NCBI GenBank assembly: GCA_013290125.1
Contig: JABCYQ010000016.1
Span: 1 to 62,690, forward strand
Source of the DNA: Vulcanimicrobiota bacterium
Lineage (GTDB): Bacteria; Vulcanimicrobiota; Vulcanimicrobiia; Eremiobacterales; Eremiobacteraceae
Direction: 5' to 3'
DNA length: 62,690 nucleotides
Part shown: one piece after another, positions 43,678 through 52,799 of the stretch
Layout of the letters: every line of letters begins with the position of its first letter
Position numbering within the stretch: the stretch's first letter is position 1
Made by a program: the position numbers and the translations under genes
The notes under the pieces: generated by a model
Told to the model about the DNA's origin: nothing
Database searches by the model: none
What the model saw: only the letters and a program-made list of their open reading frames with translations

Positions 43678-44237
43678 TCGTCGGTTTGCATTTCGGCGCC
43701 GTCTACGTCCGATCAACACCGATACGACGCGTGATCGAAGCACTGGAACAACTTATGGACGAATCCGACCGCGAGCGGACGATGGAACGCGGCCTGGAGC
43801 CGACTCCGGACGACGTCAGCGAGGAGAAACTCGTTCGGAGCTTTGCCGTGCTGCCGGAAGAAAACGAATGGATATCGGTCCTCGAGGACGGGCATTCGCT
43901 CGACGACGGCGGCGTGGCTGAAGGCTTGAGCGAGATTCTGCTGACCGAGACGCTCCATTTCACCTACAGCGATGCGCAGAACATGTGGACGTTCACGAAG
44001 TTCATCGACGGGCAGCCGCTCGATGCGGGTGGCGCAGAGGATCGCGACTACGATGTGAGCGCGATGCAGTTTCTCGAACAGAACGCCCTGCCGCATTTCG
44101 GCGTATACTATGAAGAGATCGCGGCGTCTGCCGGACCGGACGCGCCTGCGCTCGAGGGCTCGCTCGAGATCTTCGGCGACATCTCGATCCGTCCGCCGAT
44201 GGGCACCGAGATCCTCACGTTCCGCCGTCGTCCTTAA
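43674..44237 (+). CDS. Hypothetical protein coupled to proline dehydrogenase
   Basis: The 187-residue acidic protein starts inside the PRODH stop codon (ATGA). It reads MIVGLHFGAVYVRS..., with an E/D-rich helix (ALEQLMDESDRER) and a beta-rich C-terminal half (LHFTYSDAQNMWTFTKFIDG, SLEIFGDISIRPP). No signal peptide or membrane segment is seen. I recognise no family. Coupling implies a role with PRODH or shared dosage control. A GGGCCGAC-family palindrome follows the stop by about 40 nt and probably ends the transcript. Confidence 0.7.
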   Translation: MIVGLHFGAVYVRSTPIRRVIEALEQLMDESDRERTMERGLEPTPDDVSEEKLVRSFAVLPEENEWISVLEDGHSLDDGGVAEGLSEILLTETLHFTYSDAQNMWTFTKFIDGQPLDAGGAEDRDYDVSAMQFLEQNALPHFGVYYEEIAASAGPDAPALEGSLEIFGDISIRPPMGTEILTFRRRP

Positions 44238-44278
44238 TCTTCGATAACCGCCTCGCGAATAAAACATCAACACGATGG

Positions 44279-44340
44279 CTGAAGGGGCCGACTTCATGTC
44301 GGCCCCGTTTTCCTTGAAGTAGGGCAAGCATCGCTTGCAC
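44279..44340. repeat. Composite of two palindromic repeats
   Basis: CTGAAGGGGCCGACTTCATGTCGGCCCCGTTTTCCTT (44279-44315, hairpin plus T run) is followed by GTAGGGCAAGCATCGCTTGCAC (44319-44340). The first behaves as a Rho-independent terminator of the proline dehydrogenase operon. Confidence 0.75.
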
Positions 44341-44402
44341 CAATTCCAATATGAGGCGATCCTTTGAAGGCGGTCCGCCTTTCCGCGGTCTACATACGAC
44401 GC

Positions 44403-44819
44403 ATGCGAAAGCGACTGTTCGACAGCAAGATGCCATTGACGTTACGCATAGTCGCATGGGTGCTTGTAGTTCAAGGCATCCTTTCATTTGCAGCAAGTCT
44501 TACCCAGACAAACGCCGCGGGCGCCGGATTGAGTCCCGTGCCCGTGGGTTTCGCAGCCGTAGCTGCTGATGTCGCGAACGGCATAGTCGGCACGACCATT
44601 GGCGTGGGAATTCTCTTCCGCCGGCGATGCTGGCGAGCAGTGGCTGCGATAGGAGTCGGCGGCAATTGCGGCGCGCAGCTCGCTGGAATCGTGGCAACGT
44701 CAGGGGCTGATCTCTTCTATTTCCCTCAGTCGATAGTAGTGCCGATATCGCTCGCCATCAGTGGTGTGATGCTATGGGCTTTGACGGATCGCCGGGCGCA
44801 TCTCGCGATGATCGGATGA
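44403..44819 (+). CDS. Small four-helix membrane protein
   Basis: The 138-residue protein has four hydrophobic segments (LRIVAWVLVVQGILSFAASL, VGFAAVAADVANGIVGTTIGVGILF, WRAVAAIGVGGNCGAQLAGIVA and SIVVPISLAISGVMLWALT) with short loops. It reads as an inner-membrane protein of unknown function. No motif is recognised. ATG 44403 is chosen; ATG 44430 is possible. No good ribosome binding site is visible. It is convergent with the small exported gene that follows. Confidence 0.6.
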   Translation: MRKRLFDSKMPLTLRIVAWVLVVQGILSFAASLTQTNAAGAGLSPVPVGFAAVAADVANGIVGTTIGVGILFRRRCWRAVAAIGVGGNCGAQLAGIVATSGADLFYFPQSIVVPISLAISGVMLWALTDRRAHLAMIG

Positions 44820-44835
44820 CAAAATCGCTGGCGCG

Positions 44836-45045
44836 TTACGAAGTGTGATGCGCCTCGCCGAAGAGGCGCTGCGTTTCCGCGTATTGATCGACCCGGCGCA
44901 GCGCCGCTTCGGCTTGTGCTGAGGCCTGCGCAACGACGTCGGATGCCGTGGCAAACGACGTCGGAGCGTTAAGGCCCGCGATGTGGATCAGCACCGCGGC
45001 CAGGCCGGCGGCCAACTTGACAGTGCTGATAAAACGTCCCGACAT
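44836..45045 (-). CDS. Small exported peptide (69 residues)
   Basis: The 69-residue protein has a signal-like N-terminus (STVKLAAGLAAVLIHIAGLNAPTSFA) and a mature helical part rich in Ala, Gln and Glu (SDVVAQASAQAEAALRRVDQYAETQRLF), which could form a coiled coil. GAGGAG stands 7 nt before ATG 45045, a strong ribosome binding site that fixes the start against the longer frame. Its function is unknown. It may be a periplasmic or envelope small protein. Confidence 0.65.
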   Translation of the reverse strand: MSGRFISTVKLAAGLAAVLIHIAGLNAPTSFATASDVVAQASAQAEAALRRVDQYAETQRLFGEAHHTS

Positions 45046-45129
45046 CGCGTTGCTCCTCGCAATGGAAACGTGGAAACCGTGACGCGTTGTTTCAATGGCG
45101 ATGAGAGCGACGTTAGAAGTTAAATTCCC

Positions 45130-45233
45130 GTAGTAGGACAAGCATCGCTAGCCCAAAAAAAAATCGGGCCGATATAAAATCGGCCCCTTCAGTTAAATCG
45201 GCCCCTTCAGTTAAATCGGCCCCTACAGCAGAA
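45130..45233. repeat. Composite palindrome cluster upstream of the TonB receptor stop
   Basis: A decayed AGGACAAGCATCGCTAGCCC copy (from 45133) is followed by GGGCCGATATAAAATCGGCCCC (45166-45187). Two half-repeats of AAATCGGCCCC with TTCAGTT or TACAG spacers follow. The half-copies look like remains of a contracted tandem array. Confidence 0.72.
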
Positions 45234-45249
45234 CGACAAACCCCACGAT

Positions 45250-47574
45250 TTACAGGTGCTGCGTCACCGTGAACGTCAGCGCCCGGCCCGGCAGCGAGTA
45301 CGCGTTTGTCGGAGACGGTCCAGTCGGCGTCGGGTATGCAATGCCGGCCCCGAACAGCGTGAACTTGTCGGCGAATTGATTGGTCAGGTTCTGCAGGCCC
45401 AACGTCACCGTTGTCTGCTGGAACTGCTTGTACACGCTTCCGTTGAAGAGCCAATACGACGGTCTGTTCAGCTCGTTATTCGCGCTTTCGTAGCCAGCGC
45501 CAACGGCGTAGCCGAATCCGGTCGAGCCATGTCCGTCAAGCGAGAGCAATCCTTTGTGCGGCGGAATGCCCTGGAATTGTTGACCCGAGACGACATTTGG
45601 CGCCGAAGGATCGAACGCGGCAGGATCGTTCAACGGGTAGGCGATGTCGATGCCGTATTCGGCATGCAATGCGCTGTATCGCGACAGCTGCTTGTCGGCG
45701 CGAAGCTCGACGCCTTGGTAGCGGACGTTCGCCAAGTTCTCGATGAACCCGAACTGTCCGCCGCCCGGATTCGAACTCGGCACGAAGAAGATCGGGTCGC
45801 GCAGCGCGGTGCTGTATGCATCGATCTCGATCCGCGGTGCCAATTCGTCGCCGCCGAAACGATGTTCGTAGCCGACTTCAAATTCGCTCGTGTGCTCGGC
45901 CGTGAGCTTCGGATTGATTGCGCGTTCGGTCATGAGCGGCGCGCGGAAACCCGTACCGAAGGACGTCCGGAAGACGTTGTCGGCGTTGGGCGTCCAGACC
46001 ATCGCCAACCGGGGATCGATGCTGGAACCAAACGTGTCGTACCGGCTGATGTACGCCGCCGCGGTGTAGTGCAAGTGCGGCGTAGAATCCCACTCATACA
46101 ATCCCGCGAACGATCGCTCCGTCTGCTGCGTCGACAAGATGCCGGGCGAGAACGGGGCGCCCGGCGGCAACGCGAGCGCTTCGTGACGAACGTCCGTTAG
46201 AAGTGTCCATGTGCCGCTCGCCAAGTCGCGATCGTATTGGATCGAGTCGTCGCTCACGACGTCGCGGTCGTCGAATAAGTACGGGTTGGCGAGCGTGTCC
46301 GGAACGCCAGGCACGGTCTGATCGGTGACGTTTGTGAGGTGGCGCATGATCAACGTGCCGGGCGCTACCCCTGTCGCGCTCGAGTCACCGATCGGCAATT
46401 GGACGTCCAAGCCGTATGCCGGCGAATTGGTGAGGTCGGCAGCGCCGGGATACGCGGTGAAGATCGTGTTCGGTCCGACGCCATTCGGATTGGTCGGGAA
46501 GCTGAGCGGCGCCGAAAGGTCGCGATACGCGGTCGTGTTGCGATACGTGGCTTCCACAAATCCGTCGCCTATGCCGAGCGAATAACGCAGCTTCAACAGC
46601 GACGAGGTCGCGTCGATCGTGCTGCCGAGCGTCGTCGATGCGACCGCCGGAGCCGATGCCTGCGGGTTGGGCTCGTATAGCGCGTTGTATCCCGTGACCG
46701 CGCCGTTCGTACTATAGCGATGGAACGAAAGCGCGTAGCCGAGCCGGCTGCCCGTCGTGCCGGTCGCCTGGAGAGTATAGCTTGACGTCCTGAACGTGCC
46801 GAGCGAGAAGCGGAGCAGGCCCTGGTCTTGCGGCGTCGGGTCGAGTGTGCGGAAGTTGATCGTGCCGCCCTGCGTGTTGGCGCCATCCAATGATGCCGGC
46901 CCAACGCCGTACACCACCTGCACGGCGGAGAACTGCGCCGGGTCCAAAAGCTCGAGGTCGAAGTCGCCGGTGTTTGCATTGTTGACGACATGGCCGTCGA
47001 TATCGATGAGCGTTTCCGACGGATCCGGGCCGCGCAGGCTGGCGGTCTGCGGCAAGCCCGGCGCGCCGCCGGCCGGACGCGTCATCGTGACCGCGATCTG
47101 CTGGCCGAGCGCATCGGCGAGATTCTCGACGCCGCGTCCGGCAAGATCCTGCGGATCGAGACTTGCGGAAGGCGCCGATGCGGTCGAGAGCACCTGGCGG
47201 CCGTTGACCGTGACGCGATCGAGCGTCGAGATGCTGCCAGTCGTTGGCCGGGCGAGTTGCAGAACGAGCGCAGAGGTCTGACCCTCGGCCACGGAGATCG
47301 TCCGCGGGGCGAGCGGAGCGAAGCCGCGCGCTTGCGCCGTGACCACATAGGTCAGTGCCGGGAGGTCGAGCGTGAACGATCCATCTGCGCTGGAAACAGC
47401 CGAGAGTCGCGCCGAACCGGATACAAATTCAATCCGGGCAGCAGCGATCGGTTTCCCTGCGGAGTCGACGACGCTACCCGCAATGGTGCCGGTCGAAGCC
47501 GCCAACGCCGGCGTCAGCAACGACGCCGCGAGCACTGCCGCGAGGGTAAGTTTAATAAATGTGAGCATTCTCAT
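45250..47574 (-). CDS. TonB-dependent outer-membrane receptor with N-terminal carboxypeptidase-regulatory-like domain
   Basis: The 774-residue protein has a signal peptide (about 1-24, ending ALAAS). A CarboxypepD_reg-like domain follows (about 25-105, GTIAGSVVDSAGKPIAAARIEF...). Then comes a plug domain (about 130-240, with SASLDPQDLAGRGVENLADALGQQI, ETLIDIDGHVV and QGGTINFRT). The rest is a beta-barrel ending in an aromatic-poor ALTFTVTQHL. Late blocks such as TSFGTGFRAPLMTERAINPKLTAEHTSEFEVGYEHRF match cognate receptors for vitamins, metals or oligomers. The ligand is unknown. ATG 47574 fits the signal; the longer frame does not. The 196 bp upstream hold no riboswitch I can identify. Confidence 0.92.
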   Translation of the reverse strand: MRMLTFIKLTLAAVLAASLLTPALAASTGTIAGSVVDSAGKPIAAARIEFVSGSARLSAVSSADGSFTLDLPALTYVVTAQARGFAPLAPRTISVAEGQTSALVLQLARPTTGSISTLDRVTVNGRQVLSTASAPSASLDPQDLAGRGVENLADALGQQIAVTMTRPAGGAPGLPQTASLRGPDPSETLIDIDGHVVNNANTGDFDLELLDPAQFSAVQVVYGVGPASLDGANTQGGTINFRTLDPTPQDQGLLRFSLGTFRTSSYTLQATGTTGSRLGYALSFHRYSTNGAVTGYNALYEPNPQASAPAVASTTLGSTIDATSSLLKLRYSLGIGDGFVEATYRNTTAYRDLSAPLSFPTNPNGVGPNTIFTAYPGAADLTNSPAYGLDVQLPIGDSSATGVAPGTLIMRHLTNVTDQTVPGVPDTLANPYLFDDRDVVSDDSIQYDRDLASGTWTLLTDVRHEALALPPGAPFSPGILSTQQTERSFAGLYEWDSTPHLHYTAAAYISRYDTFGSSIDPRLAMVWTPNADNVFRTSFGTGFRAPLMTERAINPKLTAEHTSEFEVGYEHRFGGDELAPRIEIDAYSTALRDPIFFVPSSNPGGGQFGFIENLANVRYQGVELRADKQLSRYSALHAEYGIDIAYPLNDPAAFDPSAPNVVSGQQFQGIPPHKGLLSLDGHGSTGFGYAVGAGYESANNELNRPSYWLFNGSVYKQFQQTTVTLGLQNLTNQFADKFTLFGAGIAYPTPTGPSPTNAYSLPGRALTFTVTQHL

Positions 47575-47770
47575 GGCATGTATTGAGTTATCCCGGGCGC
47601 CGCACCCCGCCTGCCGCGCGTTGACCAAATGAATTGGGACGTTTTCCCCTTTGCTCAGACAATCGTCGGCGACTGCACAGGACCGGGTTTTCAGGCGTGC
47701 GTAGTGGCGTTGCACGGTTTAGCCCAGCGCGTTAACGGGCTCTCATAATGAACTAGAACGCAGGAGTGCC

Positions 47771-49189
47771 ATGAACGACACATCGGACAACAGCACCCGG
47801 ACCGAGCGCGACTCGATGGGCGAGATGCAAGTGCCGGCCCACGCCTTGTATGGCGCAAGCACGCAGCGGGCGGTGCTCAATTTTCCGATCAGCGATCTTC
47901 GCTATCCGCGGCGCTTCATCAAAGCCTTGGGTCAGGTCAAACTCGCGGCGGCGCAAACAAACGGCGAGCTGGGGTTGATCGACGAGAGCGTCGCCCGTGC
48001 GATCGTTGAGGCAGCGCAAGAAGTCGTGGACGGCAAACACGACGCTCACTTCGTGGTCGATATATTCCAAACTGGTTCCGGTACGTCCACCAACATGAAC
48101 GCCAACGAAGTCATCGCGCACGTCGTCGCGGGCCACAAACGCACCGACAAAAAAGTGCACCAGAACGACCACGTCAATTTCGGCCAAAGCTCGAACGACG
48201 TGATTCCGACCGCGACGCATCTCGCCGCCGCCAGCGCCATCAAAGAAGATCTGCTGCCGGCGTTGCACGCGCTGCAGTCGTCGCTGGAGAAGAAGAGCCA
48301 GGAATTCTGGCAGATCGTCAAGACCGGCCGCACGCACCTGCAAGACGCCACGCCGATACGCCTCGGTCAGGAATTCCTCGGCTACGCCGGCCAGATCGAG
48401 CGCGGCAGAGCGCGCGCCAACCATGCCTTGGACGAACTCTGCGAAGTGGCGCTCGGCGGAACGGCGGTCGGCACCGGCATCAACACGCATCCGGAGTTCG
48501 CGCAGCGGACGTGTGCGAAATTGGCGCAGATGACCGGTCTGCCGATCCGCGAGACATCGAACCATTTCCAAGCGCAATCGAGCCTGGACAACTGCGTCGC
48601 CGCCAGCGGCGCGCTAAAGACGATCGCGGTCTCGCTGACGAAGATCGCAAACGACCTCCGCTGGCTCGGCTCGGGACCGCGCGCCGGCATCGGAGAACTG
48701 GAGTTGCCTGCCGTCCAGCCCGGTTCATCGATCATGCCAGGCAAGGTCAATCCGGTCATCTGCGAGAGCGTGCTGATGGTCTGCGTGCAAGTGATCGGCA
48801 ACGACGCGGCCATCACGGTCGGGGGACAGAGCGGCAACTTCGAGATCAATCTCACGATGCCGATCGTGGGCTACGATCTGCTGCAGTCGATCTCGCTGTT
48901 GGCGCACGCCTGCACGAATTTGGCAAAGCAGTGCGTGGACGGCCTCAAAGCCACTGACAAAGGGCCGCAGATGGTCGAGCGCGGACTTGCGATCTGCACC
49001 TCGCTCGCGCCGATCATCGGCTACGACGCTGCCGCCGACATCGCCAAGGTGGCGGCCAAAACCGGCAAGACCATCCGCGAAGTGGCGCGCGAAAAGACGA
49101 AGCTCACCGACGCCGAGCTTGATTCGATCCTGAATCCCGCGCTCATGTGCGAACCCAGCGCCGATCGAGTCGGCGCCGGCGGCGGATAG
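47771..49189 (+). CDS. fumC: Class II fumarate hydratase
   Basis: The 472-residue enzyme interconverts fumarate and malate in the TCA cycle. The signature GSSIMPGKVN is near 318-327, with ETSNHFQAQSS, TGRTHLQDATP, GSGTSTNMNANEVIA and HVNFGQSSNDVIPT all in place. These are the marks of the iron-independent, oxygen-stable tetrameric class II enzyme. The length is typical. ATG 47771 is chosen from the usual N-terminus (TERDSMGEMQVPAHALYGASTQRA). It is followed 9 nt later by the dehydrogenase gene, so the two probably form an operon. Confidence 0.97.
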   Translation: MNDTSDNSTRTERDSMGEMQVPAHALYGASTQRAVLNFPISDLRYPRRFIKALGQVKLAAAQTNGELGLIDESVARAIVEAAQEVVDGKHDAHFVVDIFQTGSGTSTNMNANEVIAHVVAGHKRTDKKVHQNDHVNFGQSSNDVIPTATHLAAASAIKEDLLPALHALQSSLEKKSQEFWQIVKTGRTHLQDATPIRLGQEFLGYAGQIERGRARANHALDELCEVALGGTAVGTGINTHPEFAQRTCAKLAQMTGLPIRETSNHFQAQSSLDNCVAASGALKTIAVSLTKIANDLRWLGSGPRAGIGELELPAVQPGSSIMPGKVNPVICESVLMVCVQVIGNDAAITVGGQSGNFEINLTMPIVGYDLLQSISLLAHACTNLAKQCVDGLKATDKGPQMVERGLAICTSLAPIIGYDAAADIAKVAAKTGKTIREVAREKTKLTDAELDSILNPALMCEPSADRVGAGGG

Positions 49190-49198
49190 GGCCCGGCC

Positions 49199-50089
49199 AT
49201 GAAGACTATCGGCCTCATAGGCGTCGGCGCGATGGGCGAGCCCATCGGCGCGACGCTGCTGCGTGCAGGCAAGACGCTGCGCATCTGCGCGTACCGTCGC
49301 CGCGATCGAGTCGATCGCCTCATTGCAGCGGGGGCCGTGGAAGCGGCGGATCCGGCGGCCGTCGCCGAAGGCTGCGACGCGCTGATCACCATGGTTCCGG
49401 ATGCCCCGCAGGTCGAAGAAGCGCTCTTCGGATCGCGTGGCGCAGCGCAATCAATGCCCCGCGGTTCCTACGTCATCGACATGTCGACGATATCGCCTGT
49501 CGCGTCGCGTGACTTTCACAAGCGCCTCGAGCAGCGCGGTATCGGCATGGTGGACGCACCCGTCTCAGGCGGACCTGCGCGCGCAGCCGACGGCTCGCTA
49601 GCGATTATGGTCGGCGGCGATCCGGCGTCGTATGCGGCGTGCGAGCCGGTGCTTCAACTGCTCGGCACGCCGACGCACGTGGGTCCCCCGGGCATGGGCG
49701 AGACGGTCAAGCTCGTGAATCAGATCATCATCTCTTCGGTCATGATCGCGAATGTCGAGGGGATGCTGTTCGCGAAAAAAGCGGGTGCCGATATCGACCT
49801 CGTGCGTCGCGTCATCGGCTCCGCGACCGGCTCGAACTACATCCTGGACAAATGGCTGCCGCAGAATTGGTTTGCGGGAACGCATAAAGGCGGATTCGCG
49901 CTCGACCTCTTACGCAAGGATCTCAACGCTGCACTGCAAGCCGCTGAAGCCATGGGGTTGGCGATGCCGCTGTCCATGTGTGCCGCGCAGCGCTACGGCG
50001 ACGCTTCGCGCGATGGATTAGGCTCCGACGACTACAGTGCGGTCGCGGTTCCGTACGAACGTGCCGCGAGAACGAACATCACCGACTAG
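49199..50089 (+). CDS. 3-hydroxyisobutyrate-dehydrogenase-family NAD(P)-dependent oxidoreductase
   Basis: The 296-residue beta-hydroxyacid dehydrogenase has the dinucleotide motif GLIGVGAMG at 5-13. The substrate-binding signature is VDAPVSGGPARAADGSLAIMVGG, and the catalytic-Lys region is GPPGMGETVKLVNQ. Family members act on 3-hydroxyisobutyrate, tartronate semialdehyde (GarR) or succinic semialdehyde; sequence alone does not decide. It follows fumC by 9 nt and overlaps the next convergent gene by 4 bp. Cytoplasmic. Confidence 0.91.
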   Translation: MKTIGLIGVGAMGEPIGATLLRAGKTLRICAYRRRDRVDRLIAAGAVEAADPAAVAEGCDALITMVPDAPQVEEALFGSRGAAQSMPRGSYVIDMSTISPVASRDFHKRLEQRGIGMVDAPVSGGPARAADGSLAIMVGGDPASYAACEPVLQLLGTPTHVGPPGMGETVKLVNQIIISSVMIANVEGMLFAKKAGADIDLVRRVIGSATGSNYILDKWLPQNWFAGTHKGGFALDLLRKDLNAALQAAEAMGLAMPLSMCAAQRYGDASRDGLGSDDYSAVAVPYERAARTNITD

Positions 50090-50502
50090 TTCTTCGTGCA
50101 CGAATCGTGTGCGGTCTGTGCCTTGCCGTTCATCGTGAAGTTGAAGGTGCGGTCGATACGTGAGGCTGACGACCGGCGCCAGAGCACCGAGCCGTTTCCC
50201 TCAGCGTTAGGCTGGTAGTACGTTCCCGTCCACGTCCAGCCGTTCGACGCGGGGCCTGGTGAAGTATTGGTCGCGAACGTGCCGTCGCCGTGAAAATCGT
50301 AATAGATCCACTCCTTGAGCTTGGGCACGAAGCCCACATATGCGGTGCCGCCGTCCGCAGTGCGAGGTCCCCATTGCACGGTCGTCCAGCCGACTCCGGG
50401 CGCCGGTACGATGTGCCAATGATAGCCGCCGGTGCAGGTCCACGATCCGGCGAACGCCTGCGCGAAGAGACTTGTCGCGACGGCAGCAGCTGCAAGTAGC
50501 AT
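50086..50502 (-). CDS. Small exported protein
   Basis: The 138-residue protein has a signal peptide (about 1-18, LLAAAAVATSLFAQAFAG). The mature domain is beta-rich, with SWTCTGGYHWHIVPAPGVGWTTVQWGP and a final AQTAHDSCTKN; the two Cys could pair. It resembles a small lipocalin-like or sucrase-like barrel, but I cannot name the family. ATG 50502 is preferred over 50511 because GAGAGGA lies 7-8 nt upstream. It overlaps the end of the upstream convergent gene by 4 bp. Confidence 0.7.
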   Translation of the reverse strand: MLLAAAAVATSLFAQAFAGSWTCTGGYHWHIVPAPGVGWTTVQWGPRTADGGTAYVGFVPKLKEWIYYDFHGDGTFATNTSPGPASNGWTWTGTYYQPNAEGNGSVLWRRSSASRIDRTFNFTMNGKAQTAHDSCTKN

Positions 50503-50597
50503 GGCGATCATCCTCTCGTGATGATGTCGATTTGATCAGCTGAGTGCGCGAACATTGGTCGCGTTGAGCCGCGAAGCCTACCTTAAAAGGTCACGCA

Positions 50598-51281
50598 TTA
50601 CGGCGGCGGCGTGCCGGATATCACGCAATCGATCCGATTGGGCGTATCGAAATTATGATCTTCTTCCATGACGCCTTGGCCCAACGCGTAGCCGTAGCCG
50701 TCCGTCGACGTCGCGATCATGTGCGAGCCTTCGAAGAATTCGTTGACCTGGTAGACGCCGAACGTGGTCGGGTTGGTCGGCCCGGTGCCCCAATAGAAGC
50801 GGCTCACGGTCCCGCCGTTCTCCGCCGGGTAGTCGTAGATTTTTCCGGCCGGGCCGGGGCTCGGCGCCTGGAGGACTACCGGTGACGCGAGCGGCTGCGG
50901 CGACGAACCGGCGGAAGCCATGTAGCCGAAGAGCAGCGTATCGCCGGCGGCGTCGTTCGCGAGCAGCTGAATCTCATTCGTGCTCTGCGTCGGCGAGGAC
51001 GGGAGCTGCTCTTGGTACTCGTACGTCAGCGTCCCGTTGACTGTGACGCTACCGATGACCTGATTGGTCTTCGGAAAATTCGACGCGCCGGGCGCCGGGG
51101 TGCCGAGATAACACTTGTACGTCCACGTGTCGCCGACGGCAAGCGGCTGGTAGAACTGCATCACGGTCGGCGATGGCGATGGCTGCGGGCCCGGCCCCGG
51201 CATGCTTCCGCCTCCGCCACCCCCGCCGCCGCACGCGGTGAGAAGCGTGACCAATCCTAAGAGTCCAATCGTCCACTTCAT
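50598..51281 (-). CDS. Lipoprotein of unknown function
   Basis: The 227-residue protein has a lipoprotein signal (WTIGLLGLVTLLTAC, lipobox LTAC), then a poly-Gly stretch and a Pro/Ser linker. The mature domain starts MQFYQPLAVGDTWTYKCYLG, a pattern seen in secreted bacterial proteins whose first strand describes a 'PLAVGDTWTY' motif, and is beta-rich throughout. The function is unknown. It diverges from the CadC-like regulator by about 52 bp. Confidence 0.75.
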   Translation of the reverse strand: MKWTIGLLGLVTLLTACGGGGGGGGSMPGPGPQPSPSPTVMQFYQPLAVGDTWTYKCYLGTPAPGASNFPKTNQVIGSVTVNGTLTYEYQEQLPSSPTQSTNEIQLLANDAAGDTLLFGYMASAGSSPQPLASPVVLQAPSPGPAGKIYDYPAENGGTVSRFYWGTGPTNPTTFGVYQVNEFFEGSHMIATSTDGYGYALGQGVMEEDHNFDTPNRIDCVISGTPPP

Positions 51282-51333
51282 ACGCCGATCATGCCAGGTT
51301 CGCCGTCGAAAAGTCTCAAACGAATGCTCAAGA

Positions 51334-52773
51334 ATGTCTCAAGACGATTCAGTTTCCGTGAATGGGGCGCGCATCGGCGCAGTGGAATTCTCCTTTGGAC
51401 CGTATCGCATGCGCACCGACGATCTGATTCTGCGTTGTCGAGGTGTCGCGGTGCCGCTCGCACCGAAAGTGGCCCACACGCTGCTCGTGCTGCTCGAGCG
51501 CGCCGGCAGCGTCGTATCTAAGGAAGAGCTTTTCGAGACGGTGTGGGGCGGGGCGGCGGTCGAGGACGCAAATCTCTCGCAGAATATCTACACATTGCGC
51601 CGTCAGTTCGAGGCGACGGGGGACGATTCGCTCATCGAAACGCTTCCGCGGCGTGGGTACCGGTTCTCCGGCCGCGTGCGACGATCGACGCCGGACAGCA
51701 GGGAAGGTGGGCGCACGAAGCTGGCTGCAGGCGCGGTCCTTGCGGCGGCGGCAGCTTGCGCGGCATGCGGCGCCGCGCTTATCTTCGCGGCTTCAAACGC
51801 CGGCGGGCCCGCTCCGGTCGCGATCACGCCTTCGGCGCTCGTCGCCACACAAGCCTACTGGACCGGCTGGCTTTATTATCGCGAAGGCACGGATGACGGA
51901 TTCCGCAACGCCCTGCGCTCGTTCGAGCAGGCGGCAGACGTGCAGCCGTCGGATCCGCGCGGCGCCGCAGGAGAAGCGATGACGTACGCTTCGCTCGCCG
52001 ATAGCGAGGGCGATTCTCCGTCAGGCGTGGCGGACGGCGCGCGAGCGGATTGGCTGGCCTATCACGTGCTCGCCAGTCACACGAATTCCGCCGAGGCGCT
52101 CGCGGCGAAGGGCTTCGTCGAATTCGATATCGATGGCGCCTTCGCGGCTGCGACGCGCGATTTGCGGCGCGCCGAACATCTCGATCCGCAAAATGCACCG
52201 GCGTTCATGTGGTACGGCAGCGTGCTCATCTGGGAGGGCAAGTTGTCTGCGGCGCGCGCACAGCTGTCGCGGGCCACGCGAATCGATGCGTCGCTTCCGA
52301 GTCTGGATTATCTCATGGCATGGGATTACTATTTCAGCCGTGACTTCAGCAATGCGATTGCGTTTGCACGACTTGCGATCGCCGATCCGTGGACCGAAAA
52401 CGCGGGGCGCCTACTGCTCGCTGCAGCCGACGAAGGAGCCGGGAGATTCAAACCGGCCATCGACGCCGTTGCCAACTTGGCCCCGGGACCGACAGATGTC
52501 ATCGCTGCGTGCGCCACACGCGCCGATGTCTATGCAACGATGGGCGATCGAGTTGACGCGGCCCGCGAGCTTCGAACGGTCGAGCGGCTCAGCGAACGCT
52601 ATCAGCAGCGACCGTTGCTCACAGCCGTGGCGTACATCGCGAACGGAAAGCTTGATGAGGCGTTCGCGTGGCTTTCACGACTGTCGCAGATCGATCGCAC
52701 GGTCCTCGAAATGGACCCGCGCCTTGATCGCGCTCGCCACGATCCGCGCTTCTCGCAATGGCTCCACGGATGA
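51334..52773 (+). CDS. CadC-like membrane-anchored transcriptional regulator with TPR-type periplasmic part
   Basis: The 479-residue protein has an OmpR/PhoB-type winged helix (about 15-115, VEFSFGPYRMRTDDLILRCRG, LFETVWGGAAVEDANLSQNIYTLRR and TLPRRGYRFSG). One transmembrane helix follows (130-153), then a helical TPR-like region (about 165-479). This is the ToxR/CadC plan: it binds DNA from the membrane and senses outside with the repeat region. ATG 51334 is chosen because the winged helix starts just after; the longer frame from 51202 has a poly-Pro N-terminus on the antisense of the Gly-rich lipoprotein. Likely targets are the divergent lipoprotein and itself. Confidence 0.87.
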   Translation: MSQDDSVSVNGARIGAVEFSFGPYRMRTDDLILRCRGVAVPLAPKVAHTLLVLLERAGSVVSKEELFETVWGGAAVEDANLSQNIYTLRRQFEATGDDSLIETLPRRGYRFSGRVRRSTPDSREGGRTKLAAGAVLAAAAACAACGAALIFAASNAGGPAPVAITPSALVATQAYWTGWLYYREGTDDGFRNALRSFEQAADVQPSDPRGAAGEAMTYASLADSEGDSPSGVADGARADWLAYHVLASHTNSAEALAAKGFVEFDIDGAFAAATRDLRRAEHLDPQNAPAFMWYGSVLIWEGKLSAARAQLSRATRIDASLPSLDYLMAWDYYFSRDFSNAIAFARLAIADPWTENAGRLLLAAADEGAGRFKPAIDAVANLAPGPTDVIAACATRADVYATMGDRVDAARELRTVERLSERYQQRPLLTAVAYIANGKLDEAFAWLSRLSQIDRTVLEMDPRLDRARHDPRFSQWLHG

Positions 52774-52776
52774 TGC

Positions 52777-52798
52777 AGGGCGGACCTTACGGTCCGGG
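52777..52798. repeat. Palindrome of the AGGGCGGACC family
   Basis: AGGGCGGACCTTACGGTCCGGG lies between convergent genes. It matches the copy at 23084-23108 in both stem and spacing. Confidence 0.6.
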
Positions 52799-52799
52799 T

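Noticed and set aside
47575-47770. Cobalamin or other riboswitch upstream of the TonB receptor
   Set aside because: I looked for B12-box, c-di-GMP and TPP patterns on the minus strand. Fragments such as GAGCAAAGGGG are present, but no full conserved set was found. A covariance scan would decide.
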